DNA from: Pseudoalteromonas atlantica
Lineage (GTDB): Bacteria > Pseudomonadota > Gammaproteobacteria > Enterobacterales > Alteromonadaceae
NCBI GenBank assembly: GCA_007988745.1
Contig: BJUT01000018.1
Coordinates: 1 to 64,000, forward strand
Reading direction: 5' to 3'
DNA length: 64,000 nucleotides
A program made the position numbers and the translations under genes. Positions 17,144-25,699 of this stretch are shown here, piece after piece. Below the pieces are notes generated by a model, which searched no databases, was not told the DNA's origin, and was given only the letters and a program-made list of their open reading frames with translations. Within the stretch, counting starts at the first letter, position 1; each line of letters opens with the position of its first letter.

Positions 17144-18622
17144 TTATTTTGGTGCGTGCACTGGTGGCGTATCTTCAATAGCAGGTGTTTTACCTGCCCA
17201 CTGTGCATTTAAACCAAACACTACTTTATTAACGATTAACGCAAAGGCTACACATACAATAAGTGTAATTGGCATTAAGTGAATATAGTGTAGTTCAGTA
17301 TGTAGCGGCGAATTTTCAAACGTCAGCATGCCATACATAACCACGCCTAAAATTACCGCGGCAATACCTGCACGCGCATCTACATTTTTAAACAATAAGC
17401 CCACTACAAAAATTGAGAATATAGGCATACTTAATAAGCCGTTTAACTGTTGTAGTAAGTTAATAATGCTGTCGGCTTGCTGATAAATTGGCACAAGCAC
17501 AAGCGTTAAACTAGTAAGTAACAACGTAACGTAGCCACTTAGCTTTACTACACTTGGCTCTTTATTAAAGTAAGCTTCGTGAATATCACACACGTAAAGT
17601 GCCGTAGCCGAGTTTAATAAGCTGTTATAAGTAGAAAGCACTGCCGCCGCCATTGCTGCGGCAAACACACCCGTTAACCATGCAGGCATTACATCACCTA
17701 CAATTCGACCATAAGCTGCATCGCCAATGTCGCCATACAATTTGTACGAAATAATACCCGGTAGTACCACAATCGCCGGTACAATTAAAAAGCGAATACC
17801 CGCTGCTGCAAATATCCCTTTTTGCGCTTCTTTAACGTTTGGCGCAGCCATTGCACGCTGGGTAATGGTTTGGTTAGTACCCCAGTAATACATTTGAATA
17901 AAGATCATACCGGTTAAAAGCGTAGGCCAAGGGATTGGCGAGTCAGCGTCACCAATTAATGTTAAGCGCTCTTGTGGAATACCGCTAAAGTCGTAATCAA
18001 TCGCGTTAAGCGCTAAAAATACGACCAGTATTGCCATACCTAACACTAATAAACCATTGTAGGTATCGGATACGGCAACCGCACGTAAGCCACCAAAAAA
18101 TGCATAAATAGCCCCTACTAAAGCGAATGCGGTCGCTATGTACATTAGCGGAATATCAACCTTAAACATGGTCTGCATAAATAGCGCACCAGAATAAATA
18201 ACCGCAGGCATGTAAATTAGCGCATTACCTAAAAAGAATAAGCCACCAATAACAGCGCGAATGTGCTTGTTGTTGTAGCGTTTTTCTAACAGTTCCGTGG
18301 TGGTTGTACAGTTGTACTTGTAATAAACAGGAATAAATACTTTGGCTAAAATAATAAGCCCTAAAATAGCCGCCAATTCCCACCACACGAGCAAGGCCAT
18401 TTGATTACCATTCATGCCCACCAGCTGGTCGGTACTTAAATTTGTGAGCGTAATTGAGCCTGCTACAAACATCCAAGTAAGGCCACCGCCCGCTAAAAAA
18501 TACTCTTTTGTTTGATTATCACCACTATTACGGTTTTGGCCTCGGCACTTCCAATATGTAAGTCCACCAATTAAAGCGGTTACAAAGAAAAAAACCACCA
18601 ACTGCAAAATGTTGTCTGACAT
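17144..18622 (-). CDS. SSS-family sodium/sugar symporter
   Basis: 492 residues of a multi-pass inner-membrane protein with about 14 hydrophobic segments. The EYFLAGGGLTW motif after helix 1, the FVAGSITLTNLSTDQLVGMNG segment (in parts: ITLTNLSTDQ) and the internal DTYNGLLVLG segment place it in the solute:sodium symporter family near SGLT-like galactose/glucose carriers. It is the last gene of the receptor-halogenase-SapC run, 81 bases after SapC. It probably imports galactose or an alpha-galactoside for the cytoplasmic alpha-galactosidase next door. Confidence 0.9.
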   Translation of the reverse strand: MSDNILQLVVFFFVTALIGGLTYWKCRGQNRNSGDNQTKEYFLAGGGLTWMFVAGSITLTNLSTDQLVGMNGNQMALLVWWELAAILGLIILAKVFIPVYYKYNCTTTTELLEKRYNNKHIRAVIGGLFFLGNALIYMPAVIYSGALFMQTMFKVDIPLMYIATAFALVGAIYAFFGGLRAVAVSDTYNGLLVLGMAILVVFLALNAIDYDFSGIPQERLTLIGDADSPIPWPTLLTGMIFIQMYYWGTNQTITQRAMAAPNVKEAQKGIFAAAGIRFLIVPAIVVLPGIISYKLYGDIGDAAYGRIVGDVMPAWLTGVFAAAMAAAVLSTYNSLLNSATALYVCDIHEAYFNKEPSVVKLSGYVTLLLTSLTLVLVPIYQQADSIINLLQQLNGLLSMPIFSIFVVGLLFKNVDARAGIAAVILGVVMYGMLTFENSPLHTELHYIHLMPITLIVCVAFALIVNKVVFGLNAQWAGKTPAIEDTPPVHAPK

Positions 18623-18703
18623 GTGTGTGTCTCCAGCGCGTTAAACGCAATGTCTGTCTATGTGAACGTATTAACCTATGAAGGCTAATTAATAAATTGC
18701 ACC

Positions 18704-19465
18704 TTACAGTGCGTGTGCATCTCGACTTAGTTCTAACTTAATTTGCTTTAATGGCATAAGTTCAGGATGCTGGTTGTGACGCTTTACTAACGCATTTAAC
18801 TGAAACAACGAAATAAGCATGCTGTTAAGTACGCTCAGGTAACCTTGTTTGTGTAAATTGGCAATGGTATCGCTGTCTAAAGTTTGCAGTTTATCTTCAT
18901 CAGCAGTGCTCAAACCTTGAATAGTTTGCGCCTCGCCTTGTTCAAACTGCAAAACAATATCTATGTTTTTAATAAGCCCTAAGCGGGCAATTTCTTGGGT
19001 AAATTGATACGTTTGGTAATCATTTTTTAAATCGCTTTCTAGTAGCTTTTGCTGCGCACTTAAATACAGGCTTGGGTTGCCTTTGGCATCAAATAGCGGC
19101 TCGCCTTGCTGGGTATTAACGGCTGAGCTTTGCTCATCAATAGCAATAAAGTAATCACTGCTATTTGCCTCACGAGTGAGTAAATAAAGCGGCTGGGTTT
19201 GCATGCACACAGGTGTGTACAACGCTTGCCATTGATTGTTACTCACAAATAAACTTTGCTGAGCACTAAAGCTGGTTAAACCCGAAATGGTGTAGCTGCC
19301 GTTGTGTGCGTTACGCGCTAAAAAAATAGGTAAATCGCAGGCCGCTTTTGCTACTTCGTTTGCACGCAGGTTAACTAAATGCTGTGTTTTTGCGTATTCA
19401 ACACCCGCATTAGGGTTAATTTTTATTGCTTGGTGTTGAGTATTTGATAGTTCACTAATTGCCAT
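18704..19465 (-). CDS. SapC-family protein
   Basis: 253 residues. The opening YAKTQHLVNLRANEVAKAACDLPIFL, read in parts, and the later SLFVSNNQWQALYTP and LLTREAN stretches match the SapC family (PF07277). The family is named after a Campylobacter S-layer-associated gene; its function is not established. No signal peptide is visible. In Alteromonadales and Caulobacterales such genes are often found beside TonB receptors and tryptophan-halogenase-like genes, as here. It starts 12 bases after the halogenase stop with AAGGA in the gap, so the two are co-translated. Confidence 0.82.
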   Translation of the reverse strand: MAISELSNTQHQAIKINPNAGVEYAKTQHLVNLRANEVAKAACDLPIFLARNAHNGSYTISGLTSFSAQQSLFVSNNQWQALYTPVCMQTQPLYLLTREANSSDYFIAIDEQSSAVNTQQGEPLFDAKGNPSLYLSAQQKLLESDLKNDYQTYQFTQEIARLGLIKNIDIVLQFEQGEAQTIQGLSTADEDKLQTLDSDTIANLHKQGYLSVLNSMLISLFQLNALVKRHNQHPELMPLKQIKLELSRDAHAL

Positions 19466-19477
19466 AGTTACACATCC

Positions 19478-21004
19478 TTAAACTGGGTTAGCCGCAAGCC
19501 ACTGCTCAATATAAGCACGGTGAGGCGGCAACGTTTGCAACATCTGCTGTGTAAGCTGGCTGTTACGTTCAATTATTTGACTTGCTTGCGCATCGTTTGA
19601 GTACAAATACGCTTGCTTAGTAAAGTCGGGCTTAAAGCCCATACCGTATAAAACATACTGGTAACTGGCGGCAGGAAATAGCTCTAATGCGCCATGAAAA
19701 TCTTGAATAAGTGGGCCACGCGTCCCCCAAAGCAGCAAGTCTTCTTGTAAACTTTGCGGAATGCTTTGCGGTTGTACGTGCGCTTGCCAATAAGGCTCTG
19801 GGCGCTTAGTTAGCATGTAATGTAGTTTTAAAAAGTCGATAATACGCTGCCAGCGATAATCCATTTGCTCATTAAAGCGCTTTGCAACAATGGACATTAC
19901 TTGGGTATCGGCTGGCATGTGCTCTGCAACAAAGCGAGACGAAATTTCAACCAACATAATGGCGGTTGCTTCAAGGGGCTCTACAAAACCTGCCGACATT
20001 CCCACTGCAACACAGTTTTTGTGCCAAAATTTTTCGCGATAGCCTGACTCAAAACTTATTTTTCGGGCAGTTAAGCCTTTAGCGGCATCACCTAAATAGT
20101 TACGTAAGTTTTGCTCGGCTTCTTCATCTGATAAAAACTTGCTTGAATATACATGCCCTACACCACGGCGATGCGTTAGGCCTATATCCCAAATCCACCC
20201 AGCATTTTGTGCGGTGGCAATGGTATGACTGGCCAGTGACTCATCACCTTCATCGTAGGGGACTTGCATAGCTAGGGCGCTGTCGTTAAATAATACGTGA
20301 TCCATTTTTTTAAATGGCACGTTAAGGGCTTGGCCTAATAACAGCGATGAAAACCCCGTGCAGTCTATGAATAAATCAGCGTTTATTGTGCGGGTTTGAT
20401 CGGTTAAGGTAAGCGTGTCTATAGCCCCGCTTTCATCAAGCTTTACCTGATCAACGGTGCCAATAATGTGCTCAATGCCTAGTTTGCTCTTACAATGCTG
20501 TTTTAATAGCTCAGCAAAGGCGCCGGCATCTAAATGGTATGCGTAATTACAATTTGCTTGATACTCGCCTTGCGCAATGCCTCTCGGGGCTAGGTTTGCT
20601 TCGCAAATATCGTGCTGAAAATTAGTTTGCTGAGCAAAGTTTTCAACATTATCTAAATAGGGGGCTAAATCTATACGGCCGTAGCCTAGCGGTACCGTAA
20701 AGGGATGGTAGTAAAAATCGTTGTTGCCATGCGTCCAGTTTACAAATTTACCGCCTTGTTTAAAGGTGGCATTACAGGCTTTAAATACATCCACTTCTCG
20801 CAAACCAATTTGCTGAAGCGTGTTTTTCATAGTGGGCCAGGTACCTTCACCTACACCAATTGTTGGAATATCAGATGATTCTACCAACATCACTTTTAAG
20901 CCATCACCCTTATTACCTTGGTGATACGAAGCGATAATTGCAGCGCTCAGCCATCCTGCTGTGCCGCCACCAATTACGGCGATTGTTTTTATTGCTTTAT
21001 TCAT
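19478..21004 (-). CDS. Flavin-dependent tryptophan-halogenase-like protein
   Basis: 508 residues, the length of FADH2-dependent tryptophan halogenases such as PrnA. The FAD motif is VIGGGTAGWLSAA (from residue 10). The catalytic lysine is conserved as Lys82 in CNATFKQGGKFVNW. The signature WxWxIP reads WIWDIG (residues 270-275), with glycine for proline. The catalytic glutamate is Glu345 in GFVEPLEAT, followed by Ala where PrnA has Ser. It sits between a TonB receptor and SapC in a galactoside locus, not in a natural-product cluster, so the substrate is unknown. It may be a halogenase or a diverged flavin monooxygenase. Confidence 0.88.
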   Translation of the reverse strand: MNKAIKTIAVIGGGTAGWLSAAIIASYHQGNKGDGLKVMLVESSDIPTIGVGEGTWPTMKNTLQQIGLREVDVFKACNATFKQGGKFVNWTHGNNDFYYHPFTVPLGYGRIDLAPYLDNVENFAQQTNFQHDICEANLAPRGIAQGEYQANCNYAYHLDAGAFAELLKQHCKSKLGIEHIIGTVDQVKLDESGAIDTLTLTDQTRTINADLFIDCTGFSSLLLGQALNVPFKKMDHVLFNDSALAMQVPYDEGDESLASHTIATAQNAGWIWDIGLTHRRGVGHVYSSKFLSDEEAEQNLRNYLGDAAKGLTARKISFESGYREKFWHKNCVAVGMSAGFVEPLEATAIMLVEISSRFVAEHMPADTQVMSIVAKRFNEQMDYRWQRIIDFLKLHYMLTKRPEPYWQAHVQPQSIPQSLQEDLLLWGTRGPLIQDFHGALELFPAASYQYVLYGMGFKPDFTKQAYLYSNDAQASQIIERNSQLTQQMLQTLPPHRAYIEQWLAANPV

Positions 21005-21048
21005 AACGGACTACTCTTTGAGTACTTTATTGATAACCGGTTAGACAA

Positions 21049-21070
21049 CAAATGCCCTTTCGGGCATTTG
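21049..21070 (-). terminator. Intercistronic hairpin between TonB receptor and halogenase
   Basis: CAAATGCCC (21049-21057) pairs with GGGCATTTG (21062-21070) around a 4-base loop that reads GAAA on the coding strand. No U-tract follows, so it may be an attenuator or 3'-end stabiliser that leaves receptor mRNA more abundant than downstream genes. Confidence 0.5.
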
Positions 21071-21177
21071 TTTAAATTAGTCTCATTTTGTGCAAATTAG
21101 CTACTAACTTTATTAGTAACAGTACTTATAATGCACTGCAATGAAAACTAAGAGGCAATCACTGCCTCTGCTATCAA

Positions 21178-23925
21178 TTAAAACGTACCGCGAATACCAA
21201 ACGCGTAACGTGAGCCATTATCTTCTACAGAGTAGATTTGATTAGCAAAACGGCCCGTTTGCACTAGCTCTTCTTCAGTAATGTTGATGCCTTCGGCAAA
21301 AATAGTGAAGTTTTCGTTGATATCGTAGCTTGCACTAATATCCCATTGACCGTACGTTTCTACGTTCACTGGTTCGCCGTTAAAGCCGTTATCAACTAAG
21401 CGTAAAAAGCCCTCACGGTTGTTAAATGCAACACGTGCCTGCCAGTTATCTTGCTCGTAAAACAGCACTAAGTTTTGTGAATCACCTAACCCTTCAAGCG
21501 CAAATGTTTGGCTTGTATCGCCATCAACACTAATATCGCTATCTACTACCGTGGCATTAGCAATAAAACCAAAGCCGTTTTCAAACATATGAGTTACACC
21601 GATTTCGTAACCCGTTACCGTTGCAGACTCGCCATTTTGCGGGCGACTTACAGTGTAAACTTCTGAGCTACCGTTAAGTTCGGCATCGGTTTGGTCAGTA
21701 CAGGTTGTACACGCAAAATCAGGGCCTGTACGGTCAGTCATGTCGTATGTTTCGTCGCCGGTTAGGGTAACAATAAAGTCATCCACTTCTTTACTAAATA
21801 CGGCAAAGCTAAATAAGTTAGCGTCGTTGTAGTACCACTCGTAAGAGATATCCCAGTTTTCAGATTGGAATGGCTTAAGTGCAGGGTTACCACCACTTGC
21901 TGTTAAGTTTTGACGACGAGGCTCGTTAAACGTGGTCGCAGGTGATAACTGTGACATAGTAGGACGAGTAATACTGTCGTACGCTGCAAAGCGTAAAATC
22001 ATGTTGTCTTGCAGTTCAAGCTTAACGTTAAAAGAAGGAAGTAAGTTTGAGTAACTCGTCCCTTCTTGAATGTCTGTTGCCGGGCCAAATACGTTTTGGA
22101 ATAAAGTGGCATCAGAGGTAGGAATAACATCGCTGATAAAGCTTTGTACAGCAGCTACTTCAATATCAGTTTCTGAGTAACGTGCACCCATGTTAACCGT
22201 AACTGGCATATCAGCCAGGTCAAAACCAATGGTAAAGTCCATGTAAAGGCTAGTGATATCTTCGTTAATTGTGTAACGGTTATTCTGTAGTGTTGGCTCT
22301 ACAGGGAAACCTTGGTCAGCAAGGTAATCAAGCATTTTGTCGCCGTCGTAGCTATAAAATGTATCAATTAAACCTGGGAAGTAGTTACTTGCTGAGTAAG
22401 CTTCAAAATCAATTTCATCAAGTGGTGCTTCAGTGCCGTAACCACAAAATTGACATTGGCTACCAAAAATTTGGAAGCTTGATTTTTCACGTTCTTGACG
22501 ATAAGCACCAAAGTTAATGCGATCAACCGGGCCTTTATCTGGTACATATTCAAAATCGGCTTTGATTTCAGTAATTTCATCTTCATCAGTAAACTGATTA
22601 CCAATTTCGTTGTAGTGAAGACGCGCAAGGCTTGCATCTGGCAGCGAGCCATTTTCAAAACCATCATGCTGTACGGTAGGAACGCTACCGGTGCCGTCAA
22701 AGCTGTAGCTGTTAATAATACCCACTACGTTAAAGCGGTCATTACCAGCACGGTCGTTTTCAGCTGTTGAGCGAGATACGTCAAATTTTGCTTTTAATGA
22801 CTCGTTTACTTGCCAGTCAACGTTAATACCAAATGCTTTGTTAGTTACATCACGCGAGTTACGTGTGTGTGATACAAAGTCGGTTGCAGGGTTGCCACTG
22901 GCGTTACCTAAACCAACTTCTTGCGTAAAGGTAAGCAAGGTACCCGTTTCTGGATCGATTGTTGCGCTACCTACGCGGTCTGGTTCAAACCAAGAAGCTA
23001 AATCGCGTACTGATGAGTCCACTTCAAATTTAGAAATTAAACCATCTACGGTAATAGTAATATCGTCAGACGGTGCATATTGTAATACTAAGCTTGCATT
23101 AGTACGTTCACGGTCTTGCTCATCTACAACTTGGTCCCAGTTACGTGGGATGTATGCATTGTCGTACAATACGCCGTCTTGTGGATTTGAAATAGTTTGT
23201 CCACCGCGCCAACCAGCCGTTAAAATTTGGTTATTTTGCAGCTTACGTTGTTGGTTAGTGATGGCAAAAAGCACACCGAGCTTGTCGTCGTTAAACGTAT
23301 TACTTACTAAAAATGAAGCCGATGGCGATACTTCTTCAGAAAGGCTTTCGTACATGCCTTTCACTGAACCAATCACATGTAAGCCACCAAAATCGAATGG
23401 ACGAGCTGTGGTTACGTTAACCGTACCACCAATGCCGCCTTCTTGAAGCGTTGCACTGTTACTTTTATAAATATCAGCACCGGTGATTTGGTCTGCCGCT
23501 AATACATCAAAATTAAATTCACGCCCTGCACTGTCAGTCGCAATTTGACGACCATTTACAAGTACCGTGTTAAATTGTGGGCCAAAACCACGAATTGTTA
23601 CTGCTTGTCCTTCACCGCCACTACGGTCAATGGCTACACCTGTAATACGTTGCAGAGACTCTGCTACGTTTAAATCAGGAAATTTACCAAGATCTTCTGC
23701 TTTAATCCCATCGGTTACAACATTAGATGCTTTTTTATCTAACATTGATGAACGTAAGCTGCTGCGAATACCCGTTACTGCGATAACCTCAACATCTTTA
23801 TCTACTACTGTCGGTGTGTCGCCTTCAGCGCCTTGAGCTGCAACGTGGCCGCTTGCCAATATGCCTGTAATAGCAATACTGAGTGCGGTTTTCTTGTTGA
23901 ACGATAACTTATTGTTAATTATCAT
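21178..23925 (-). CDS. TonB-dependent outer-membrane receptor (carbohydrate type)
   Basis: 915 residues. A signal peptide (TALSIAITGILASGHVAAQ) is followed by a TonB-box-like EVIAVTGIRSSLRSSM. The plug domain has VVTDGIKAEDLGKFPDLNVAESLQR (in parts: LGKFPDLNVAE), GFGPQFNTVLVNGR and GGIGGTVNV. A 22-strand-type barrel ends in RYAFGIRGTF with a terminal Phe. The plug sequence is typical of the proteobacterial receptors linked to sugar-uptake loci. Its place beside galM, an alpha-galactosidase and a symporter suggests galactoside-oligosaccharide import across the outer membrane. A palindromic operator overlaps its predicted -10. Confidence 0.93.
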   Translation of the reverse strand: MIINNKLSFNKKTALSIAITGILASGHVAAQGAEGDTPTVVDKDVEVIAVTGIRSSLRSSMLDKKASNVVTDGIKAEDLGKFPDLNVAESLQRITGVAIDRSGGEGQAVTIRGFGPQFNTVLVNGRQIATDSAGREFNFDVLAADQITGADIYKSNSATLQEGGIGGTVNVTTARPFDFGGLHVIGSVKGMYESLSEEVSPSASFLVSNTFNDDKLGVLFAITNQQRKLQNNQILTAGWRGGQTISNPQDGVLYDNAYIPRNWDQVVDEQDRERTNASLVLQYAPSDDITITVDGLISKFEVDSSVRDLASWFEPDRVGSATIDPETGTLLTFTQEVGLGNASGNPATDFVSHTRNSRDVTNKAFGINVDWQVNESLKAKFDVSRSTAENDRAGNDRFNVVGIINSYSFDGTGSVPTVQHDGFENGSLPDASLARLHYNEIGNQFTDEDEITEIKADFEYVPDKGPVDRINFGAYRQEREKSSFQIFGSQCQFCGYGTEAPLDEIDFEAYSASNYFPGLIDTFYSYDGDKMLDYLADQGFPVEPTLQNNRYTINEDITSLYMDFTIGFDLADMPVTVNMGARYSETDIEVAAVQSFISDVIPTSDATLFQNVFGPATDIQEGTSYSNLLPSFNVKLELQDNMILRFAAYDSITRPTMSQLSPATTFNEPRRQNLTASGGNPALKPFQSENWDISYEWYYNDANLFSFAVFSKEVDDFIVTLTGDETYDMTDRTGPDFACTTCTDQTDAELNGSSEVYTVSRPQNGESATVTGYEIGVTHMFENGFGFIANATVVDSDISVDGDTSQTFALEGLGDSQNLVLFYEQDNWQARVAFNNREGFLRLVDNGFNGEPVNVETYGQWDISASYDINENFTIFAEGINITEEELVQTGRFANQIYSVEDNGSRYAFGIRGTF

Positions 23926-23989
23926 TTTTTAAAAACTCCTGATTGTGTGTAGTCATTTTGTCGTTGTGTGGTGTGTATAGCTTCAAATA

Positions 23990-24008
23990 CTATTTATAAT
24001 ATAAATAC
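23990..24008. promoter_or_regulatory. Palindromic operator, TonB-receptor copy
   Basis: CTATTTATAATATAAATAC: arms match the galE operator at 15 of 16 positions around an AAT centre. It overlaps the predicted -10 of the receptor gene on the minus strand. Confidence 0.65.
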
Positions 24009-24030
24009 TTTAAATCGAGCAAAAGTGCAA
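24002..24030 (-). promoter_or_regulatory. Predicted sigma-70 promoter of the receptor operon
   Basis: Reading the minus strand: TTGCAC (24030-24025), 17 bases, TATTTA (24007-24002). The -10 sits inside the palindromic operator. Confidence 0.5.
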
Positions 24031-24111
24031 CCTTTTCCTTAATTATGGCTATCTTTTTGTTACGTGTATTTTTCTTTTTGTTTTCTTTAATTTAACAGTA
24101 GAATTAGTACG

Positions 24112-25092
24112 TTATTGCGAAAACGCAAAAATTATTTGATGATTATATTCTTCATCCGGCAATAAATTAGCTTTTGGACAATCGCTTCTATTTGCTGCAT
24201 TGGGCCAGTTTTGAGCTTCTAAACACACCGCTTGGCGTGCTTTAAAAGGAGAGCCTACAAAATTTGCCGTATAAAGCTGCATACCAGGCTGGGTACTTTT
24301 AAGGGTTAAATTAACGCCCGTGTGTGGCGAGGTTAATGTAGCCATTGTTTTTAAACGATTGTCATCACTAAAAATATAGCAATGATCAAAGCCACTACCG
24401 GCATCAAGTTGCGCATGCTGTGCGCAAAGTGCATCGCCAATGGGCTTAGGGTGAGTAAAATCAAAGCAGCTGCCCGAGCCATCTTCATGATGGACAAGCG
24501 GTATACTGTTACTATCGATAGGTAAATACGTTGCGGTATTTATTTGCAGCAGGTGATTATTAATGCTTTCACTGCCTTCAAGATTAAAATAGCAGTGGTT
24601 GGTAAAGTTAACGAGAGTTTCTTTATCGGTAATGGCTTTGTAACTGAGGATTAGCTCGCCATTGCGTGCAGTAATTGTTTGCCAAACTTGTAATTGGCCA
24701 GGAAAGCCTTCTTCTCCATCTGCCGAGCAGTAATAGAGCTCCACTTCATTATTGCTTTGTTTAGTGACTTGCCACAGTACTTTATTAAAGCCTTTTTCGC
24801 CGCCGTGTAAGCTATTTGGGCCATTATTTGCTTTAAGTTGGTACTCTGTGCCTGATAATACAAAACGTCCGTTTTCAATACGATTTGCGTAGCGCCCGAC
24901 TGTTGCCCCTAAATAAAATGGGTTTTCTAAATAATAAGCAGGTTCGTTAACGCACAGTGTCATCTCTTGGTTATTAAACTTTATGCTTTTGATAATAGCG
25001 CCAAATGGCAATATTTCTGCAGTTAAGCTTTTACCATCGCTAAGCGTTATTACCTCTAACGATTTATTGCCAGTTGTAGATGCCACATTCAT
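24112..25092 (-). CDS. galM: Aldose 1-epimerase (galactose mutarotase)
   Basis: 326 residues. It converts beta- to alpha-galactose for galactokinase. The family motifs are visible: FYLGATVGRYANRIENG with the substrate Arg, NNGPNSLHGG with a catalytic-site histidine, TNHCYFNLEG with the general-acid histidine, and GFDHCYIF with the sugar-binding Asp. A C-terminal Glu in VCLEAQNWP is the usual general base. The ATG at 25092 has GGAGA almost touching it; a GTG at 25086 has better spacing. Its promoter carries the gal palindrome. Confidence 0.93.
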   Translation of the reverse strand: MNVASTTGNKSLEVITLSDGKSLTAEILPFGAIIKSIKFNNQEMTLCVNEPAYYLENPFYLGATVGRYANRIENGRFVLSGTEYQLKANNGPNSLHGGEKGFNKVLWQVTKQSNNEVELYYCSADGEEGFPGQLQVWQTITARNGELILSYKAITDKETLVNFTNHCYFNLEGSESINNHLLQINTATYLPIDSNSIPLVHHEDGSGSCFDFTHPKPIGDALCAQHAQLDAGSGFDHCYIFSDDNRLKTMATLTSPHTGVNLTLKSTQPGMQLYTANFVGSPFKARQAVCLEAQNWPNAANRSDCPKANLLPDEEYNHQIIFAFSQ

Positions 25093-25137
25093 TCTCCATA
25101 AACTACCAGCTCAACAGTACCTGTCATAGCGGTGCAA

Positions 25138-25156
25138 CAATATATAATATAAATAG
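25138..25156. promoter_or_regulatory. Palindromic operator, galM copy
   Basis: CAATATATAATATAAATAG: one arm matches the receptor-type operator fully, the other at 6 of 8, with AAT in the centre. It begins immediately after the predicted -10 of galM. Confidence 0.55.
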
Positions 25157-25185
25157 TATATAAGTGAGAAGCGTAACTCAATCAA
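25157..25185 (-). promoter_or_regulatory. Predicted sigma-70 promoter of galM
   Basis: Minus strand: TTGATT (25185-25180), 17 bases, TATATA (25162-25157). It abuts the operator at 25138-25156. Confidence 0.5.
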
Positions 25186-25273
25186 AATGCGTTAAAATAA
25201 CGCTATAAAAATTCACAGCTGTCGCTTGTGGTTTACATCACCGCTCCTCGTTGCGTGGAGTAAATGCACCTAG

Positions 25274-25663
25274 TTAAACTAGGTGTTCGCTGAGTGCTGC
25301 GACTTCTGCTTCGCTTAAATTTTGTTTAGCTTTGTTTTTAAAGTTATAACGCACTAATACAGTTTTACCCACAACACAGCATTTACCTTGCTGCCACGCC
25401 TCTTGCTTAATGGTAAAAGAGCTATTTCCTACATGCTCAACAGCTGTTTTAATCGTCACTTCGTGAGCATAAAATAATTCCCCTACAAACGATGCTTCTA
25501 TTTTAGCAATGATCAGTTTCCAGTCGTGTGGGTTTAGATCGGGGGTAAAAAATTTAAAAATAGGGACGCGTGCGGCTTCAAACCACACAGGTAGTACGGT
25601 ATTGTTGATGTGTCCGAGTGCATCTGTTTCGCTAAAGCGCGGCATCACTTTTTCAATAAACAT
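25274..25663 (-). CDS. Acyl-CoA thioesterase, 4HBT/YbgC-like hotdog protein
   Basis: 129 residues from MFIEKVMPRFSETDALGHINN. The ETDALGHINN stretch with the catalytic aspartate and the following VWFEAARV are diagnostic of the 4-hydroxybenzoyl-CoA thioesterase family, which hydrolyses acyl-CoA. The ATG at 25663 has GGA just before it. An upstream ATG at 25717 would overlap the divergent oxygenase gene and adds a non-family segment. The two divergent starts are only 36 bases apart. Substrate unknown. Confidence 0.82.
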   Translation of the reverse strand: MFIEKVMPRFSETDALGHINNTVLPVWFEAARVPIFKFFTPDLNPHDWKLIIAKIEASFVGELFYAHEVTIKTAVEHVGNSSFTIKQEAWQQGKCCVVGKTVLVRYNFKNKAKQNLSEAEVAALSEHLV

Positions 25664-25699
25664 AAAAATCCAAATAAAAACTAAATAAAAAGGTAAATC

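Noticed and set aside
22838..23446. A 202-codon open frame antisense to the TonB receptor gene
   Set aside because: No ribosome site, no recognisable domain, and the opposite strand is an unmistakable receptor plug and barrel; it is a codon-bias shadow.
25267..25285. Perfect palindrome CACCTAGTTAAACTAGGTG at the thioesterase 3' end
   Set aside because: Overlaps the last codons, has a one-base centre and no U-tract, so it cannot be shown to be a terminator or operator.
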